Shown: positions 37,601-49,019 of the stretch, piece by piece | How the letters are laid out: each line of letters opens with the position of its first letter | Numbering within the stretch: position 1 is the first letter of the stretch | Assembly: GCA_964017145.1 (NCBI GenBank) | Contig: OZ024841.1 | Span: 1,240,001-1,304,000 of the forward strand | DNA: 64,000 nucleotides | Reading direction: 5' to 3' | Source: Agrocybe praecox | Taxonomy: Eukaryota; Basidiomycota; Agaricomycetes; Agaricales; Agrocybaceae | The notes under the pieces: generated by a model | Databases searched by the model: none | What the model was told of the DNA's origin: nothing | Seen by the model: only the letters and a program-made list of their open reading frames with translations | Translations under genes and position numbers: made by a program

Positions 37601-39084
37601 AACAACGAGATCATTCAAAATCAAAATCAATTCTATAACAATGAATGACATACAAGACCTATGTTGTTTTCATTCGTTAATTTATAGAATATAGAACGAG
37701 TGAAAGACCGAGGAACGTACGTGTGATCATTTGGATATAGAACTGAGGTAATGGCAGCAGCGCTATTTGAAGCTTCGACCGCACCTTCGTAGTTACCGGC
37801 TAACAAGAGAAACATCCATAGTTAAACGCGAACATTGAAAAGAAAGAAGGCACTAGCGGAGCCCACCATTGAAAGAATTCAAATCAAATCCTCGTTTAGG
37901 CTTGCTTTCCCAGAGCCTCAGATTATTGGTAGTCTGAGTTCCATATCCTGGAATCATCACATCGTACGCCTGAGCGAGAACTTCTTGTCCGCCTTGCCAT
38001 ATAGCGCGCCCGGTTCCATCATCCAATCTATCAGCATGACCGTAGAATCGAACCTCATAGGTGACGTCAAGACGAGGAAGTTCCCATGGATTTTGATTGT
38101 CCAACCATGGGTCAGGGGCCTGCACTCGTCATTGGAAGAGTGCATAAATAGAGTAATTGCACAGACTCACTTCGAGTTGATCTCCAGTAGGTGAGATAAG
38201 TTGCTGGAAGATGCCGTATTTATACCTGAGGCCGTATCCCCAGACAGGGAGCTCCTGTGAAGCCGAGGAGTCCAAGTAACAAGCTGCGAGGCGACCGAGA
38301 CCCCCATTTCCAAGAGCGGCATCTCGTTCTTGATCAAGTATGTCTTCAATGCTGAAACCAAGCTCTTGAACGCCGCCTTTGTATTGGTCTTTGAGACCAA
38401 GGTTTAGAAGCTATTGTCTCCTGAGTTCACGCTGAGTCGAGATAATGGTTGAACATACAGCGTTGTCTAGAGTTCGACCCATCAGAAACTCCAGTGAGAG
38501 ATAGTAAGCTCGTTTAGGGGCTTTGCGGGTGTAAGTCATTTGGGTATCGTTCCAGTTAATCTGAAGTTCAAAAACGCAAAATCAGGATAAATGGGAGAGT
38601 TCTTCTGTATCAATCATACCAAAAGATTGTCTCGGGCAGATAGTGCAGCTGCTTGGTATGCGCCCAGATTATCTAAATGAATGGGAGCTCTATGTCAACG
38701 CGTATGTTAAAAGTCGAAGAAAACGATATGCTCACCAATATTGTAAGGTTGTCGAGCTAGGGAGGTTTGGACATGATTGACAATTGATTTGGTAACCTCT
38801 TTCACGTCTGAAATGGCTCTCGTTTGTACATAGCTGACAGCGATAAGATAACACCCACCTTTATCCAAAGTCCTCATCGCATCTTTCCAAACCTTTTCGT
38901 CTCCTCTGGGCCATTTATCGCGTCCTGCAGCATCCTTCTCTGGAGTATAGCCTTCAAGTCGTCCATTAGAATTACATACATGGCATATATAATAGCGTCA
39001 ATAGAACTTACCGGTCAAGGTGCGAACATGGCGACGTGGCCGTACTGGCTTTCCAATCGACTGGGGGTCGATAGTGGAGGTCAT
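34665..39084 (-). CDS. GPH1: Glycogen phosphorylase (GT35)
   Basis: A minus-strand gene broken by more than twenty short introns encodes a full-length alpha-glucan phosphorylase of roughly 870 residues. It begins [20 protein letters not shown] and shows [71 protein letters not shown] and [17 protein letters not shown]. The pyridoxal-phosphate lysine is in [15 protein letters not shown] (about 35460-35510), followed by [16 protein letters not shown]. It ends [17 protein letters not shown]. The enzyme releases glucose-1-phosphate from glycogen in the cytosol. An N-terminal tail precedes the catalytic core, as in yeast Gph1, where it carries phosphorylation control. A TATA-like box lies about 70 bp upstream. 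Confidence 0.95.
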
Positions 39085-39150
39085 ATTTGACCGTTAGCGA
39101 CGCACAAAACGGGAAGAAGAAAGAAAACTGGGGGATGAACAAAGAAGGGA

Positions 39151-39160
39151 TTTATATAGG
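39151..39160 (-). promoter_or_regulatory. TATA box of glycogen phosphorylase
   Basis: The minus strand reads CTATATAAAT about 70 bp before the ATG at 39084. Confidence 0.45.
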
Positions 39161-39666
39161 CTTATATGCGAACGATGGCAATCGCCAGTGCTGATTCGGT
39201 TAACAAGACGTCATTCGTTGGTAACGTTCCCAATCCGGCACTATTGCCAAGCGGCAAGTCCAGGCAAATTCCCATCCGAGGTGCAATAATCTCACAATCT
39301 TCACAATCGTTCTCAACTTTCGTTTTCGTTTTTTGCCCAATATATCGAATGCCTCGCAATCGCGTCTTCTGGAAATAAAAGCCCTCGTTTACCAATCATT
39401 CCACTCCAGCTCCCGAGTCCCAGCACAGAAGTTCGATTGTATACGTAGAATCTTATCGGAGGGCCTAGGCTCCATGGGACTGGATGGGAAGAACCTTCAA
39501 TTTACACACCTGGAATTTCTTTCGAGATGGCCATAGAAATTGAAAGAGATTACGGTGCATCCAACGTGAAAAGCTAGCAAATACAATTAGACCTAGGGTA
39601 TATATTGACAGCAAAAGAAAAATAAAGAAGCTCGGATAGGATAATAAGTTTTTATACCTGACAGAA

Positions 39667-40931
39667 TCAAGAAAAAAATCCTTTGGCGGCGAGATATTCT
39701 TGGTGCTCGTGTCGGACCGCAAGAACTTGCTTATCAACTGAGGACCTCCAGATAGGGATTGCAACCTAGTAGAATATCATCAGTCTCACGAAATAGAAGT
39801 GAAACACACAAGCCGCACAAAAGCAACCATATCATATAGGGCATCCAAAAACCAATTGTGTCTCATCACGGCGCCGCGTGTCGAAGCACGGAAAACTTTA
39901 GTAATGAAGTCGCCCGCTATGTGGGTATGTCCATTTACCACTCCTATACACACATCAATGAATAAACATAGCTTGAACAACGAGCTTCTCACCATCGTAC
40001 AAGCTCTGGGCAGCTTGTTCAGCTGTGAGGCCTTCGTCGGTGCTTTCAATTTTTCTCGTAATCTCAGGCTTCGTCTTATTCTCTTCTTCATATCCAGGTG
40101 TGTACATGGTCGGTGGAAAGTATATCTGTACATCTATACCGTACAGCATGAGCTCAGAATGGAGCGCTTCCGCCAGTCCTATGTATCCCCAGAATTAATC
40201 TCAGACGTAAATAAATTCACAAAAGATGAAACTTACCCCGGAGAGCGTGTTTGGCGGGAGAGTACGATGCATAACCGACGAATGACATGAACCCCAAGGT
40301 TGAGGATACGAACACAATTTTTGCCCCTTGTTTGCGTTGTTTCGCCATTTTGTTCGCAGCAGCCTGTCGACGTGTAGTAAGAACAAGATCAAAAAAGATA
40401 TGCCACTGCCACCGACCCATGCAGTCCAGGCTTGTATCCAGTATCCATTCGTCATACCATCCACCAGGTCCCTTTCCTCCATCTCAACGAAAAACATGGG
40501 CTTTGAACTTCCAGCACAAGTAATGACAGCGTCAGGAGCCTGTCCATCGTGAGGTTCACAAACAGTATCTAGTGCTTTGGTTGCAGCAGGTCTGGAGTCT
40601 AGTGCCATCGAGTATACTTTAAAAATCTGTGAAGGGCTGATGCGTAGTTTCTGTAGAAATGTCCATTAACCGACAGCATATTCCGGAAAAAGGTGCATTA
40701 CGAGCTTCTAGTGATTCAAGCGCGGCATCAAGCTTTTGTTGGTTCCTCGCTACAATGGAAACGTGCGCTCCCTTCTGCGCAAGAAGTTGAGCAAGTGCCA
40801 GTCCAAGACCGGAGCTGCCTCCAGGAATATAGATGTGCTGAACCATGTCAGAGCTCAGTCTGCGGATTCAAAGTGCACACTGATCTCACCTTTCCATCTG
40901 GGTTCCATTTCTTCGAGAATAGTCCGAACAT
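39667..40931 (-). CDS. TSC10: 3-ketodihydrosphingosine reductase (Tsc10/KDSR)
   Basis: Minus-strand short-chain dehydrogenase starting MFGLFSKKWNPDGK, with the first intron directly before HIYIPGGSSGLGLALAQLLA, the NADPH-binding GxxxGxG motif. Further blocks are VITCAGSSKPMFFVEM, the catalytic region GAKIVFVSSTLGFMSFVGYA with YSPAK (Tyr-xxx-Lys), and EALHSELMLYGIDVQIYFPP with TMYTPGYEEENKTKPEITRK, characteristic of KDSR. The C-terminus, in a frame reached by splicing, is VRHEHQEYLAAKGFFS. The enzyme reduces 3-ketosphinganine in the ER, the second step of sphingolipid synthesis. The junction between LEAR and the Rossmann segment KVYSMALD is unclear: only a 34-nt intron restores the frame, so that boundary is provisional. 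Confidence 0.9.
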
Positions 40932-42310
40932 TTCGACCAGTCAAGATTAGGATGTACTTGGGGACTGGGTGTTTATTGCTGCAATGTAGGCGTTGTGGGG
41001 GGACCTGACGTTTGCCTGGCGTCGGAGACGGTCACGACTCGGAAGTGATCATTATGCAGCCCGAGTGACAAGACTGTAACCACACGTGCCTCGTGTCCGT
41101 GACAGTGTCACTTCAGTGCTTTTCAAAAATTTCACTGACGAATTATAATATAATTTATATCTTTGGTCTTGCCAACCAGGCCTTGATTCTTGAGGTCGAC
41201 ATATCACGCCGGAAAAACTGCTGCTCGCTATTTATTATGCTTTCTATCATTAAAATCCTCTCCACCCAACGCAAATTTATCTGCGGTCCTTCTGACTCTC
41301 GAGAACCGATGCTACCGCAACGCAGTCCGGGTACGACTTCACGGACAAATGTTTGCCCATCAGTGACATGTAAATTGGTGTGCACTTCGAAGTGGGCGCC
41401 CAGATTTCTACGCGCTGTGAGTTAGCACCTTTGTCCGTGGATAATCGCCCGACTGCTACGCTACACGTGCCCTTCCTTGTCCCGACTTTGTCTTTCTTGC
41501 TGATTAGATCGCTGGGCCATTATCGACTGCAAGTTAATTTAATTTTGAAATTTTGAAAGGAGCCTGTAAAAGCTTACATCTCTGCCCATAGAAGCGGTGC
41601 CATTGCACAACAATCGACTAACTTATCGGCACGCCCGCGAAAATCATCCGCTCAGTACTGTCTTTTGTCTTGTTTCGCCTGGCCTCGGAGAATAACGCCC
41701 AATAATGATACGAGGCATAGTCATCTGCGCCATATTTCAGATTTCTCCAGCTCCACATCGATGACTCCAAGCTTGGGGATTTTCCAGGTCCTTACCATCA
41801 ATAATGATATCTTGGTTGAAGGTTGCTGAAATACTTGGGCTTATTCTCACTCTGATATACGCCTCATTGGTCTACTTTTTCAGGCTTGATTGGACAAGAT
41901 CTCGGTGCAAGGTTTCATTCGTTTCTTTATGATCTTCATTCAAGTCTAAATATACCCTATAATGGCTACTGTCACCAGAACGGTCATTAGGTTTCAGTGT
42001 TACCGCAAGCCAGTAATAGCCCCCCAAGTTCATTTATAACAACAAGTTCGAGTGGATATTATCCAGAACTTCTTCGTAACCAGGAAGCGATTCTCCCTCG
42101 CCGGTGCTCCAAATTTTACCGAAGATTATGCTCTTCTGTGATATTGACGCCTTTTACGTGTGGCGGGGCTGTTATGATCTCATTTTGTTCTTCCACACCT
42201 TAACCGCCTTTGAGGCTTATTCCCTCGAAAGACCTTGCGGTAAAAATCATCGTGAAGCTCAAGTGTTTTATCTGTGACTTTTCTGACGAGAATTCGCCGT
42301 ATCATGGGGG
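40932..42310. other. Intergenic, nothing recognised
   Basis: This is 1.4 kb between divergent genes (KDSR on minus, LPMO on plus). Only short unsupported ORFs are present. Confidence 0.5.
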
Positions 42311-42317
42311 TATAAAG
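42311..42317 (+). promoter_or_regulatory. TATA box of the AA9 LPMO gene
   Basis: TATAAAG stands 56-62 bp upstream of the ATG at 42373, well placed for a short fungal 5' UTR. Confidence 0.55.
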
Positions 42318-42372
42318 AGGAAAGCCGTCGACGTAGGACAGTAAAGAATTCAACAACCTCTACACCTTCAAG

Positions 42373-43261
42373 ATGAAGATCTCTGGAATTGTCTCGCTTG
42401 CCATCCTCGCTCAAGGCGCTTCAGCCCACTGTAAATACAAACATTCCCCTCCCTGTCATATCTTTTCTGACCTTCTAAATCACATAGACATCTGGAACAC
42501 CTTGATCGCAGGCAGCACGACTTCGTCTGCCGCTGTCCGCCTGCCAGTCAACAACTCACCAGTTACTTCCGTCACTTCCCCGGATATCACCTGCAACGCA
42601 AACCCCGGTGTTGCTACACAGACCGTCTCAGTAGCAGCAGGCAGCACCGTTGGCTTCAAGCTCGACAACACGATTTACCACCTTGGCCCTGCTGCAATCT
42701 ACCTCGGAAAAGCACCAAGCACCGCCGCAAGCTGGGACGGTAGTGGCGCAAATTGGTTCAAGGTATAACAGTGATCATATGCCTCCACTTCAAGAGCCGC
42801 AAGTGCTGATTGCATACATCTCTCAGATCGCTGAATGGGGTGCTACCTTTAACCCATTCTCCTTCGCTGACTTCAATGCTGCTCAGTTAACCACCACAAT
42901 ACCTGCCAACACTCCATCAGGCGAGGTAAGTATCGCGAAATTTAGTAAATAATAAGATATAACAAATAACGCGATTGCCAATATAGTACCTCGTGCGCAT
43001 TGAGCAAATTGGCCTCCACGTCACAGGAGCTCCTCAATGGTACATTTCCTGCGCTCAAATTAGCATTACCGGCGGAGGATCAGGCAATCCATCCAAAGTA
43101 TCTATTCCAGGATACGTTTCGGCAACTGGTACTTCTGATTCTCTACAAACCTTGAACCCGCCTCTGATATTTCACTTACAGATCCTGGCCTTACTGTCAA
43201 CATCTACGACCCTGTCCCAACTGCTTACACGGTTCCTGGACCTGCACCATGGACAGGATAA
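42373..43261 (+). CDS. AA9 lytic polysaccharide monooxygenase
   Basis: Five exons (42373-42430, 42488-42762, 42827-42925, 42987-43128, 43182-43261) sum to 654 nt and give 217 residues. Signal peptide 1-18 (MKISGIVSLAILAQGASA) is followed directly by His19, which becomes the amino-terminal histidine of the copper histidine brace; the second brace ligand is His84 (IYHLGPAAIYL). Active-site His155 (GLHVTG), Gln161 and axial Tyr163 (QWYISC) are in place, and Cys55-Cys166 form the expected disulphide. The enzyme oxidatively cleaves cellulose or related glucans outside the cell. There is no CBM1; the protein stops after PAPWTG, short for the family but complete. The first intron falls one codon after the brace histidine. 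Confidence 0.95.
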
Positions 43262-43522
43262 AGCTGTGATGAAACCGGGTCTGTCAAGCTATTACAAGAC
43301 TGTGATATATTTGATAGCTTTATATCCCATTACATTCAATTGATTCCGTTGTAAGAATAGTCAAAAGCGTATTTAATTTTGTTTTCAATCCAAAAACAGC
43401 GGGAAGCTTTGTGGAACACAGAAGATTACTGCAAATAAGGTACATTATTTTTGTGTTACCAAGAACTCTATGTTTCGTCCAGATTGATGCCATGTATTTT
43501 ATCTCATCTGGCACATGTTATT

Positions 43523-44520
43523 TTACCTCCATGATGAGGAAATAGTCTGAGAGCCGGAGGCTCCAGTGGTAACTTGGCGGTTGGGGTCCGATTCCTAGGT
43601 CACCTGGGGAAAAATGATTAATGACTAGTTATCGCACAAATTCCGCGTACGACTCACAGTTCCGTCTGATGCCTTGCGGATGAACTTGTACTGGAAGGTG
43701 GTGCTAGCTGGTAAAGAAACGAACACCCTCCAGACAGGATATGAAGCGGAAGACAGAGCAATCTATATAACATTTTCAGTCAAGTGCGCAGAAGCAGGAA
43801 GAAAATATTAGATCTCACAGCCGAAGCAGCCGTCCAGGTGCCGAGTTGAGAGATACTACGAATGAGGAAAATATTCTGGGATAGCATTGGTTTCAGTAAA
43901 GTCTATACGTTTGGGGTAAATTAGCAATCTACCTCTCCAAAAGTGGTGGTAGCCGTTTCTTGGAAGGTAACAGTCAGGGTTCCAGTACCAGGAGGAGTGG
44001 TGCTACCTGATCCCTTCCCCAAAGATCCGGTGTGGGTGGCAAGAGCATCACGAGGAGCAATAGTTGCAGTGAAAGAGCCACCAGAAACAGTGAATCTGCA
44101 AAAACCTCATTAGGTCTTCCGTCATCTTCGTCTAAAAGTTAATTGATAGCTTACCCAGTACCGGTGCATGCAGTAAGCACCATCGGGCAAAGACGTCGTA
44201 AACGTGGCAATCCACGTAGCGTCAGCTTTAATTGATCGCAATGAAGCCAAGCGCACCTGGAGGGAAAAAATAGATAAATGCGGTAAGTAGTGGTCTATGG
44301 ACTCCATGAGCTCACCTCGTCCAAAGTCGATTTGTTGAGACTAGTGAGACACCCAGTTGGTGATAGCAGCGGAGCCAACGTTGTTGCGGAAGCCAACCAT
44401 ACCAGCAACAGCTGGGGAACGGTGTTCACACACCCATGAATTATGATCCGTCGGCTAGCTGGAGGCAAGTAAGGTTTAGCGCTCAGCAGCAGCCGGCAAT
44501 GTTCTGTCACATTCCTTGGC
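43523..44520 (-). pseudogene. Alpha-amylase (GH13) C-terminus plus CBM20, decayed
   Basis: The distal part is a good starch-binding domain with introns: LTVTFQETATTTFGE, NIFLIRSISQLGTWTAASA, IALSSASYPVWRVFVSLPAS, TFQYKFIRKASDGT, VTWESDPNRQ and the stop at 43523. Before it lies the alpha-amylase C-terminal sandwich (ACTGTG, FTVSGGSFTATIAPRDALA). Upstream the reading is broken: WVCEHRSPAVAGMVGFRNNV is followed by an in-frame stop after NWVSH, a frameshift after GFIAIN, and another frame change between SLPDGAY and ACTGTG. No (beta/alpha)8 barrel precedes 44520, so the catalytic domain is gone. Family knowledge: an intact parent would be a secreted starch-degrading enzyme of about 550-600 residues. 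Confidence 0.85.
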
Positions 44521-45110
44521 ATACACTAAAAATATGCCGTTATGCCAGGATCCTGGCTAACATGAACATCTCCATATCCCACTTTCTGTTTTGCTATCTT
44601 CGCTGTTGCCAGCCCATATGACGTGCAACATAATTTGTCAATTCAAAATCAGGACTCGTATATTATGCCATGCCTCGCAATGGCCCACACCCACAAGTTC
44701 ATAGAAGCAGCGCACATAAAAGCTTGAACCTAGTCGGTATCCAAGCTTGGAATCACGGAAATTCTGCCGAGTTCTTCAATTAGATTAGTGACACTACAAT
44801 CGGTCCTTATATTCAATAACACAGAGAGCTGGAACTTACTGTAGGTTTGAGGGATCTTGGTCTATATGACAGATCAAGCGCCAGGTGGTATCGTGTTCTA
44901 TGCCCCGTCCTTTATGAGTCTCAGGGCCCAAGAGAGGAGATGGTGCAATGATAGATACCAACGACATACGTACTTTCGACCATGAGTCTTAGATAGCTAG
45001 CTAATTGAGATACTATGTCATAATCGGTGACCAGTGACCAGTGACCGGTGACCATTCGCCGCACTAACCGGTTACTCAAAACATACTACATCCTTCTTTG
45101 AAACTCTTGA
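44521..45110. other. Intergenic, minor short repeat
   Basis: No gene is seen. A small tandem GACCAGT/GACCGGT repeat lies at about 45030-45055. Confidence 0.5.
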
Positions 45111-45116
45111 ACAACG

Positions 45117-45195
45117 GCCAGTACTTCACGTCGTACGTACCACCAGTCGTCACGATACATTATTAATGAATTAATGAAGTTCGAATCTTCTTTAT
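45117..45195 (+). repeat. 75-bp direct repeat, left copy
   Basis: GTACTTCACGTCGTACGTAC and the following AT-rich half (to AAGTTCGAATCTTCTTTA) recur at 47068-47146 in the same orientation with about ten differences. The two copies bracket the RNase H fragment and the MITE. Confidence 0.8.
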
Positions 45196-45342
45196 ATGGA
45201 TTTCCATACATGGGCATTCTTCAATCCGAGTGCCGAAGATGGATTTTGCATCTCGTTGTGTCTGGGACATAATTTCAGTTGTACGTCTTCGTTTATTGTA
45301 CTTTTCCATTTTCTCCTCTCTAATAAGTTTATAGGCTAAGGC

Positions 45343-46209
45343 TTACGTCATTTTTCTTAATTTCTCTCCGGTCAATCTCATCGTTGGGTCAATATTTACG
45401 TCGACCTCGTCTCTTCGATTGCTCTCGTTAGCCTCTTGTGCTAGTGCCTTCGCCCTGTCTCTCTGTACTGTGTTCCTTCCTTTTCGCATTAGCAAGGATG
45501 TGTCATACCTGAGCTTTCGTACGGACGCAACGACACATTTAATGAGCTCTTTATTTGGTACTCCAGCGTAGCCCTCATCCTCCATTTTTCGGAGTTTCTT
45601 GACTAGGGTCTCTACCGGGGCATAGGAGTCTATCTCCACACACAGTTGCCATCAGTTCTTGTATTATTTGCCACATACATGATTGCTGCCAAGTCACCTG
45701 TTGCACTTTCCTGTTTCTTCCCAGTATACAACTTCAGAGCTATGTCTCTTTGAGGTTCAAGTTCATCGTCTCTTCTTGCAAAAAAAGACCCCTATACCCG
45801 TCGCTTCGCTATCTTCTTATGCAACCGTACCTGCTGTCGCAAGCAGCTCTCGCGGTAATCCGCCAGGTCCGTTTGTTCTTTCCTGAAAACGTGGCAATTC
45901 ATTACTTGTTTCCCCTTCCGTGAAGATGCGGAAGACTTCGGAAATTTCACCTTGGGTCACCTAGTCTTTGTTTATTGACACTTCGTGCTGCCCCAACTCA
46001 TTCATGCGGATCTCATATCCAGACCTTTGCGCCCGCGGGTGCCATTTTGGGGGGAGCATGTTCAGAATCTTTTTGGCATGCTCGAAACACTCATGCGGGA
46101 TTTCGCAGCCTTTATTTTCTGCCTCGCAGCAGTGCTCACACTCACAGTTTACATCAGCTACGTGATTTTCGTTGTTCAGCATATCAGCTGCCGCCTCTAT
46201 TTGTCCCAC
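45343..46209 (-). pseudogene. Retroelement RNase H-type fragment
   Basis: Two minus-strand open segments are pieces of one protein type. 46209-45961 reads CECEHCCEAENKGCEIPHEC then FEHAKKILNMLPPKWHPRAQ, the Cys-rich segment common upstream of RNase H in Agaricomycete retroelement proteins, and continues with EVFRIFTEGETSNELP. 45639-45343 reads DEGYAGVPNKELIKCVVASV and RLTGEKLRKMT, the distal RNase H region ending in the TGxKLxxMT motif. The central catalytic part between them is missing or frameshifted (stop near 45825). It is probably a relic of a non-LTR or related retroelement; the reverse transcriptase is absent from the window. Confidence 0.6.
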
Positions 46210-46556
46210 TGTCCCACTCTCATAACGCGGAGGGCATCTCGTTTACTGGGAGAATTGTCAGAGTTGTGGCGAGCATAGCCGCTGGGGAGGCGCTTAATGG
46301 GCCTTGCGACAAGACCAAACCATGTGGCACTTTCATTGGTGGTTCACGGTTCGCCCAGTTGTCAACAAAATGACCAGTCAATCGAGATTCGCGGTTCAAG
46401 GTCCGCGAACATCACTCTCAAAGAATGAGACTTTCTGATAACGCAGTGGTGCATTCGTAAGCATTTGCTTGTTTTAAGTCTATTTACTCTCCGTAATTAT
46501 ATCTCCGAGTAGATGCTGACTTCCTTAATCCCTAGCGTATAGATATCAACGATATA

Positions 46557-47069
46557 CAGTTGAACCTCTCTTAACCCATATCTGTCGGTGGAAAGTCCGG
46601 GCTATGGGTTATGAGGGGTCATGGGTTTACAGTGTACTAAGAATAGATTCAAAATTTCTTTCAGGAAAAAAGAGTAAATGTACCGAGAACGCACATAGAC
46701 GGGCATTATGCACTCTACACTTCATTTGGTATCATTCATCATTTTTCTGGCTGCGTTGAGACAGTTTCCCTGCTAAAAGATGTCCACGTGCCGCAAAAGC
46801 GCTTAAGCACCCGTAATGCGTAAGATTTTTCTACATAAAATGTGCACCATTAAATGAAAAAGGAGCCCTCAAAATGAAAGTTGCATATGGTAAGAAGACC
46901 CCTTGTGTAGGTAATTTTTTGCCAAATTTAGTCGGGTAAACCGGGTTGGGAAAGAATTTCCCTGCAAAACCTATGGGGTTTTCCCCAGAAATGGTATGAG
47001 TTATGGGTTGGATTTAAAATTTAAAAGGTTATGGGGTTTGAGGGGTATGCGTTAAGAGAGGTTTAACTG
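46557..47069. mobile_element. 513-bp MITE of pogo/Tc1-mariner type
   Basis: The ends are inverted repeats: CAGTTGAACCTCTCTTAAC on the left and the complement of CAGTTAAACCTCTCTTAAC on the right, flanked on both sides by TA (46555-46556 and 47070-47071). TA target duplication and CAG...CTG ends are typical of pogo/Tc1-mariner elements. The interior has repeated ATGGGTTATG words and no transposase, so it is non-autonomous. Confidence 0.85.
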
Positions 47070-47146
47070 TACTTCACTTCGTACGTACCAGCAGTCGTCA
47101 CTATATATCATTAATAAATTAATGAAGTTCAAATCTTCTTTACGGA
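47068..47146 (+). repeat. 75-bp direct repeat, right copy
   Basis: This is the counterpart of 45117-45195. It begins exactly where the MITE ends, so the MITE inserted at or beside the edge of this copy. Confidence 0.8.
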
Positions 47147-47626
47147 ATTTTAGAAAGGTGCCATGATGTCATATCCCAAAGTCGAAGCGGAAAGTGTGGT
47201 AGTGATTCCGACATGCAAACCAATCCCTGGATCCCCGGGCTGAGGCTCCACTCTGGTACGTAAGATAAGCACTTACGAGCAACATCAAGTCTCTCAATCA
47301 AAGCAACAGGCTAGAAAACGTGCACGTTTCGTCTTTGTCTTTGTCTTTATCTTTGTCTTTGCATCTCATCTGTCTTTATTCCCGCTCTATGTATGTCTTC
47401 ATCTCTGAGCAAGTGTCCTCATCTCTAAAAGGTGTCTCTAATGGACATCCCAAAGACATTTAATGTCTTTCAAAGACAAAGACAGTCCTCTTGATGTCTT
47501 TCGTGTCTTTCGAAAGATGAACTGGACATTTTCTTGATGGAGTCGCTCCGTAGTTCCGGCCATTTTGATAGGATTCTACAAGTTACAACTCAAGTGGACT
47601 GTGGGCGGAGGTGACTCTACTTTTCC
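47147..47626. repeat. Intergenic with GTCTTT simple-repeat tract
   Basis: Between about 47330 and 47515 the sequence is built of GTCTTT words, with complementary AAAGAC words in the second half, so parts could fold back. No gene is seen. Confidence 0.55.
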
Positions 47627-47671
47627 TTGCGATCTTTATTTTTGAGAAAATACGCCAAGGAATGGAAAAAC

Positions 47672-47678
47672 TATATAA
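47672..47678 (+). promoter_or_regulatory. TATA box of HMG copy A
   Basis: TATATAA, 77-83 bp before the ATG. The surrounding block, including GGACTCTAGAAGCGCAAAAC, is conserved upstream of the other array copies, where the box has usually drifted to CTTATAAG. Confidence 0.55.
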
Positions 47679-47754
47679 GATGGGCTGAAAGGACTCTAGA
47701 AGCGCAAAACCAACCCCATTATCTGGTGCGTCCTAGCATCCAATCCTTTGCACT

Positions 47755-48787
47755 ATGGCTGAGAACACTCGCCAAGCTGCAAATAGGGATACCGGTGAGC
47801 ATATGTTGTGATCACAATCCTACTCAAGTCACAGTGCTGAGTGAAGTGGCCATCAGCTAATCATATTATTATTATGCCGTAGGATATCGGCCCCCCGGCA
47901 CACGGTACCGGCCGTACCCTTTACAGAATGATAACCCTTCTGTTGTTTCCTCACCATCGGCCATCAACTCAGACCGTCAAGCGCATCCAGATACTTCTCT
48001 CTCACCTCAAAAACCCAAGAAGCCAAACAACAGCTTTTTTTGTTTCCGTTCAAAATTTGTTGTTGCGTCTATCGCCAATGGAGAAAAGCATCAAAGTGAG
48101 CTTAGTAAAAGGGCAGCTGAGATATGGCATACGATGACCGAGGAAGAGAAAGCACCATTCCGTGAGGAGGCAAGGATGGAAAGGGAAATGTACGTCGCGG
48201 CGATGAAGAGTTCAACACACCTGGCATCTTCTCGCAACGACAATAGTCCCACTTTATCAGAGGCCGCCACGGAGGTTGTACGCGAAACACTCCCATTCAA
48301 TCCGCAATCATTTTTCCAAAACGCAGCGGGCCCTCATCATTCTTTGGAGACCAACAGATATGCTAAAATGGTGCGTGTCTTCTCTACTCAAACGACTGAA
48401 GGATTGTACTCACACCCGATTTGTCTCCAGCCCGAACTATTCCTACCTGATCATCGTCCTACTTTCCCTCACCAATCCTTCGCAGGAGCCGACCGCACGT
48501 TACCTATGGCAGGCTTCCGAGTCCAACAGTCTGAAGGGTACGGACAGTACGAGAATTTTCAACCTTCTTTCGTTACTGAACAACGCGGTCCACCGATGGG
48601 ATACATGTCGGAATTCCAGCTGCCACAGGCATCGATGCCCATACAACCACCGCCATATCCGCCGCTCCGCCGGGGAACTTTCATGCCTCCGTCCATCCAG
48701 ACCAACTCATTCTTGACCTCGGATGACCCGGTGGACTATGACATATCAACTCAGATGCCGGAATCCTCACTCGATCCTAATGAATAA
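47755..48787 (+). CDS. HMG-box protein, array copy A
   Basis: Three exons (47755-47794, 47883-48370, 48431-48787) sum to 885 nt, 294 residues. It starts MAENTRQAANRDTG; an HMG box of the MATA_HMG type spans about 58-124 (PKKPNNSFFCFRSKFV, SELSKRAAEIWHTMTEEEKA, PFREEARMEREMYVAAM). The rest is Pro/Gln/Ser-rich, ending MPESSLDPNE, without another domain. HMG boxes bind the DNA minor groove and bend it; fungal relatives include mating and development regulators. This is the most divergent open copy and the only one whose 3' UTR lacks the CT-rich LTR-like segment. Intron 2 is exactly 60 nt and open in frame, so its retention would add 20 residues. The start is supported by the conserved exon-1 peptide in all copies. 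Confidence 0.85.
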
Positions 48788-49019
48788 TGTGCCCTCGTTC
48801 CACTTCTGGCACTGACTCACTCTCTTTTACACCATAACAACAGCTACTCCACACGTCTTATGTCCTGATCCTTTTTCTCTTTTCAATTTTCGCACCAAGA
48901 TATTCTGGAATATCCACCTTTTCCCTTCATTTAGCAGCTATAATCTTTCTGCTATAAATTATATCCGTTTCAATGTAATCTATCTGTAATTTACATTGTA
49001 CGTTCACAATGACATATTA

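Noticed and set aside
45961..46373. Overlapping plus-strand frames (97-132 codons)
   Set aside because: They lie opposite the retroelement Cys-rich segment, which has recognisable motifs on the minus strand.
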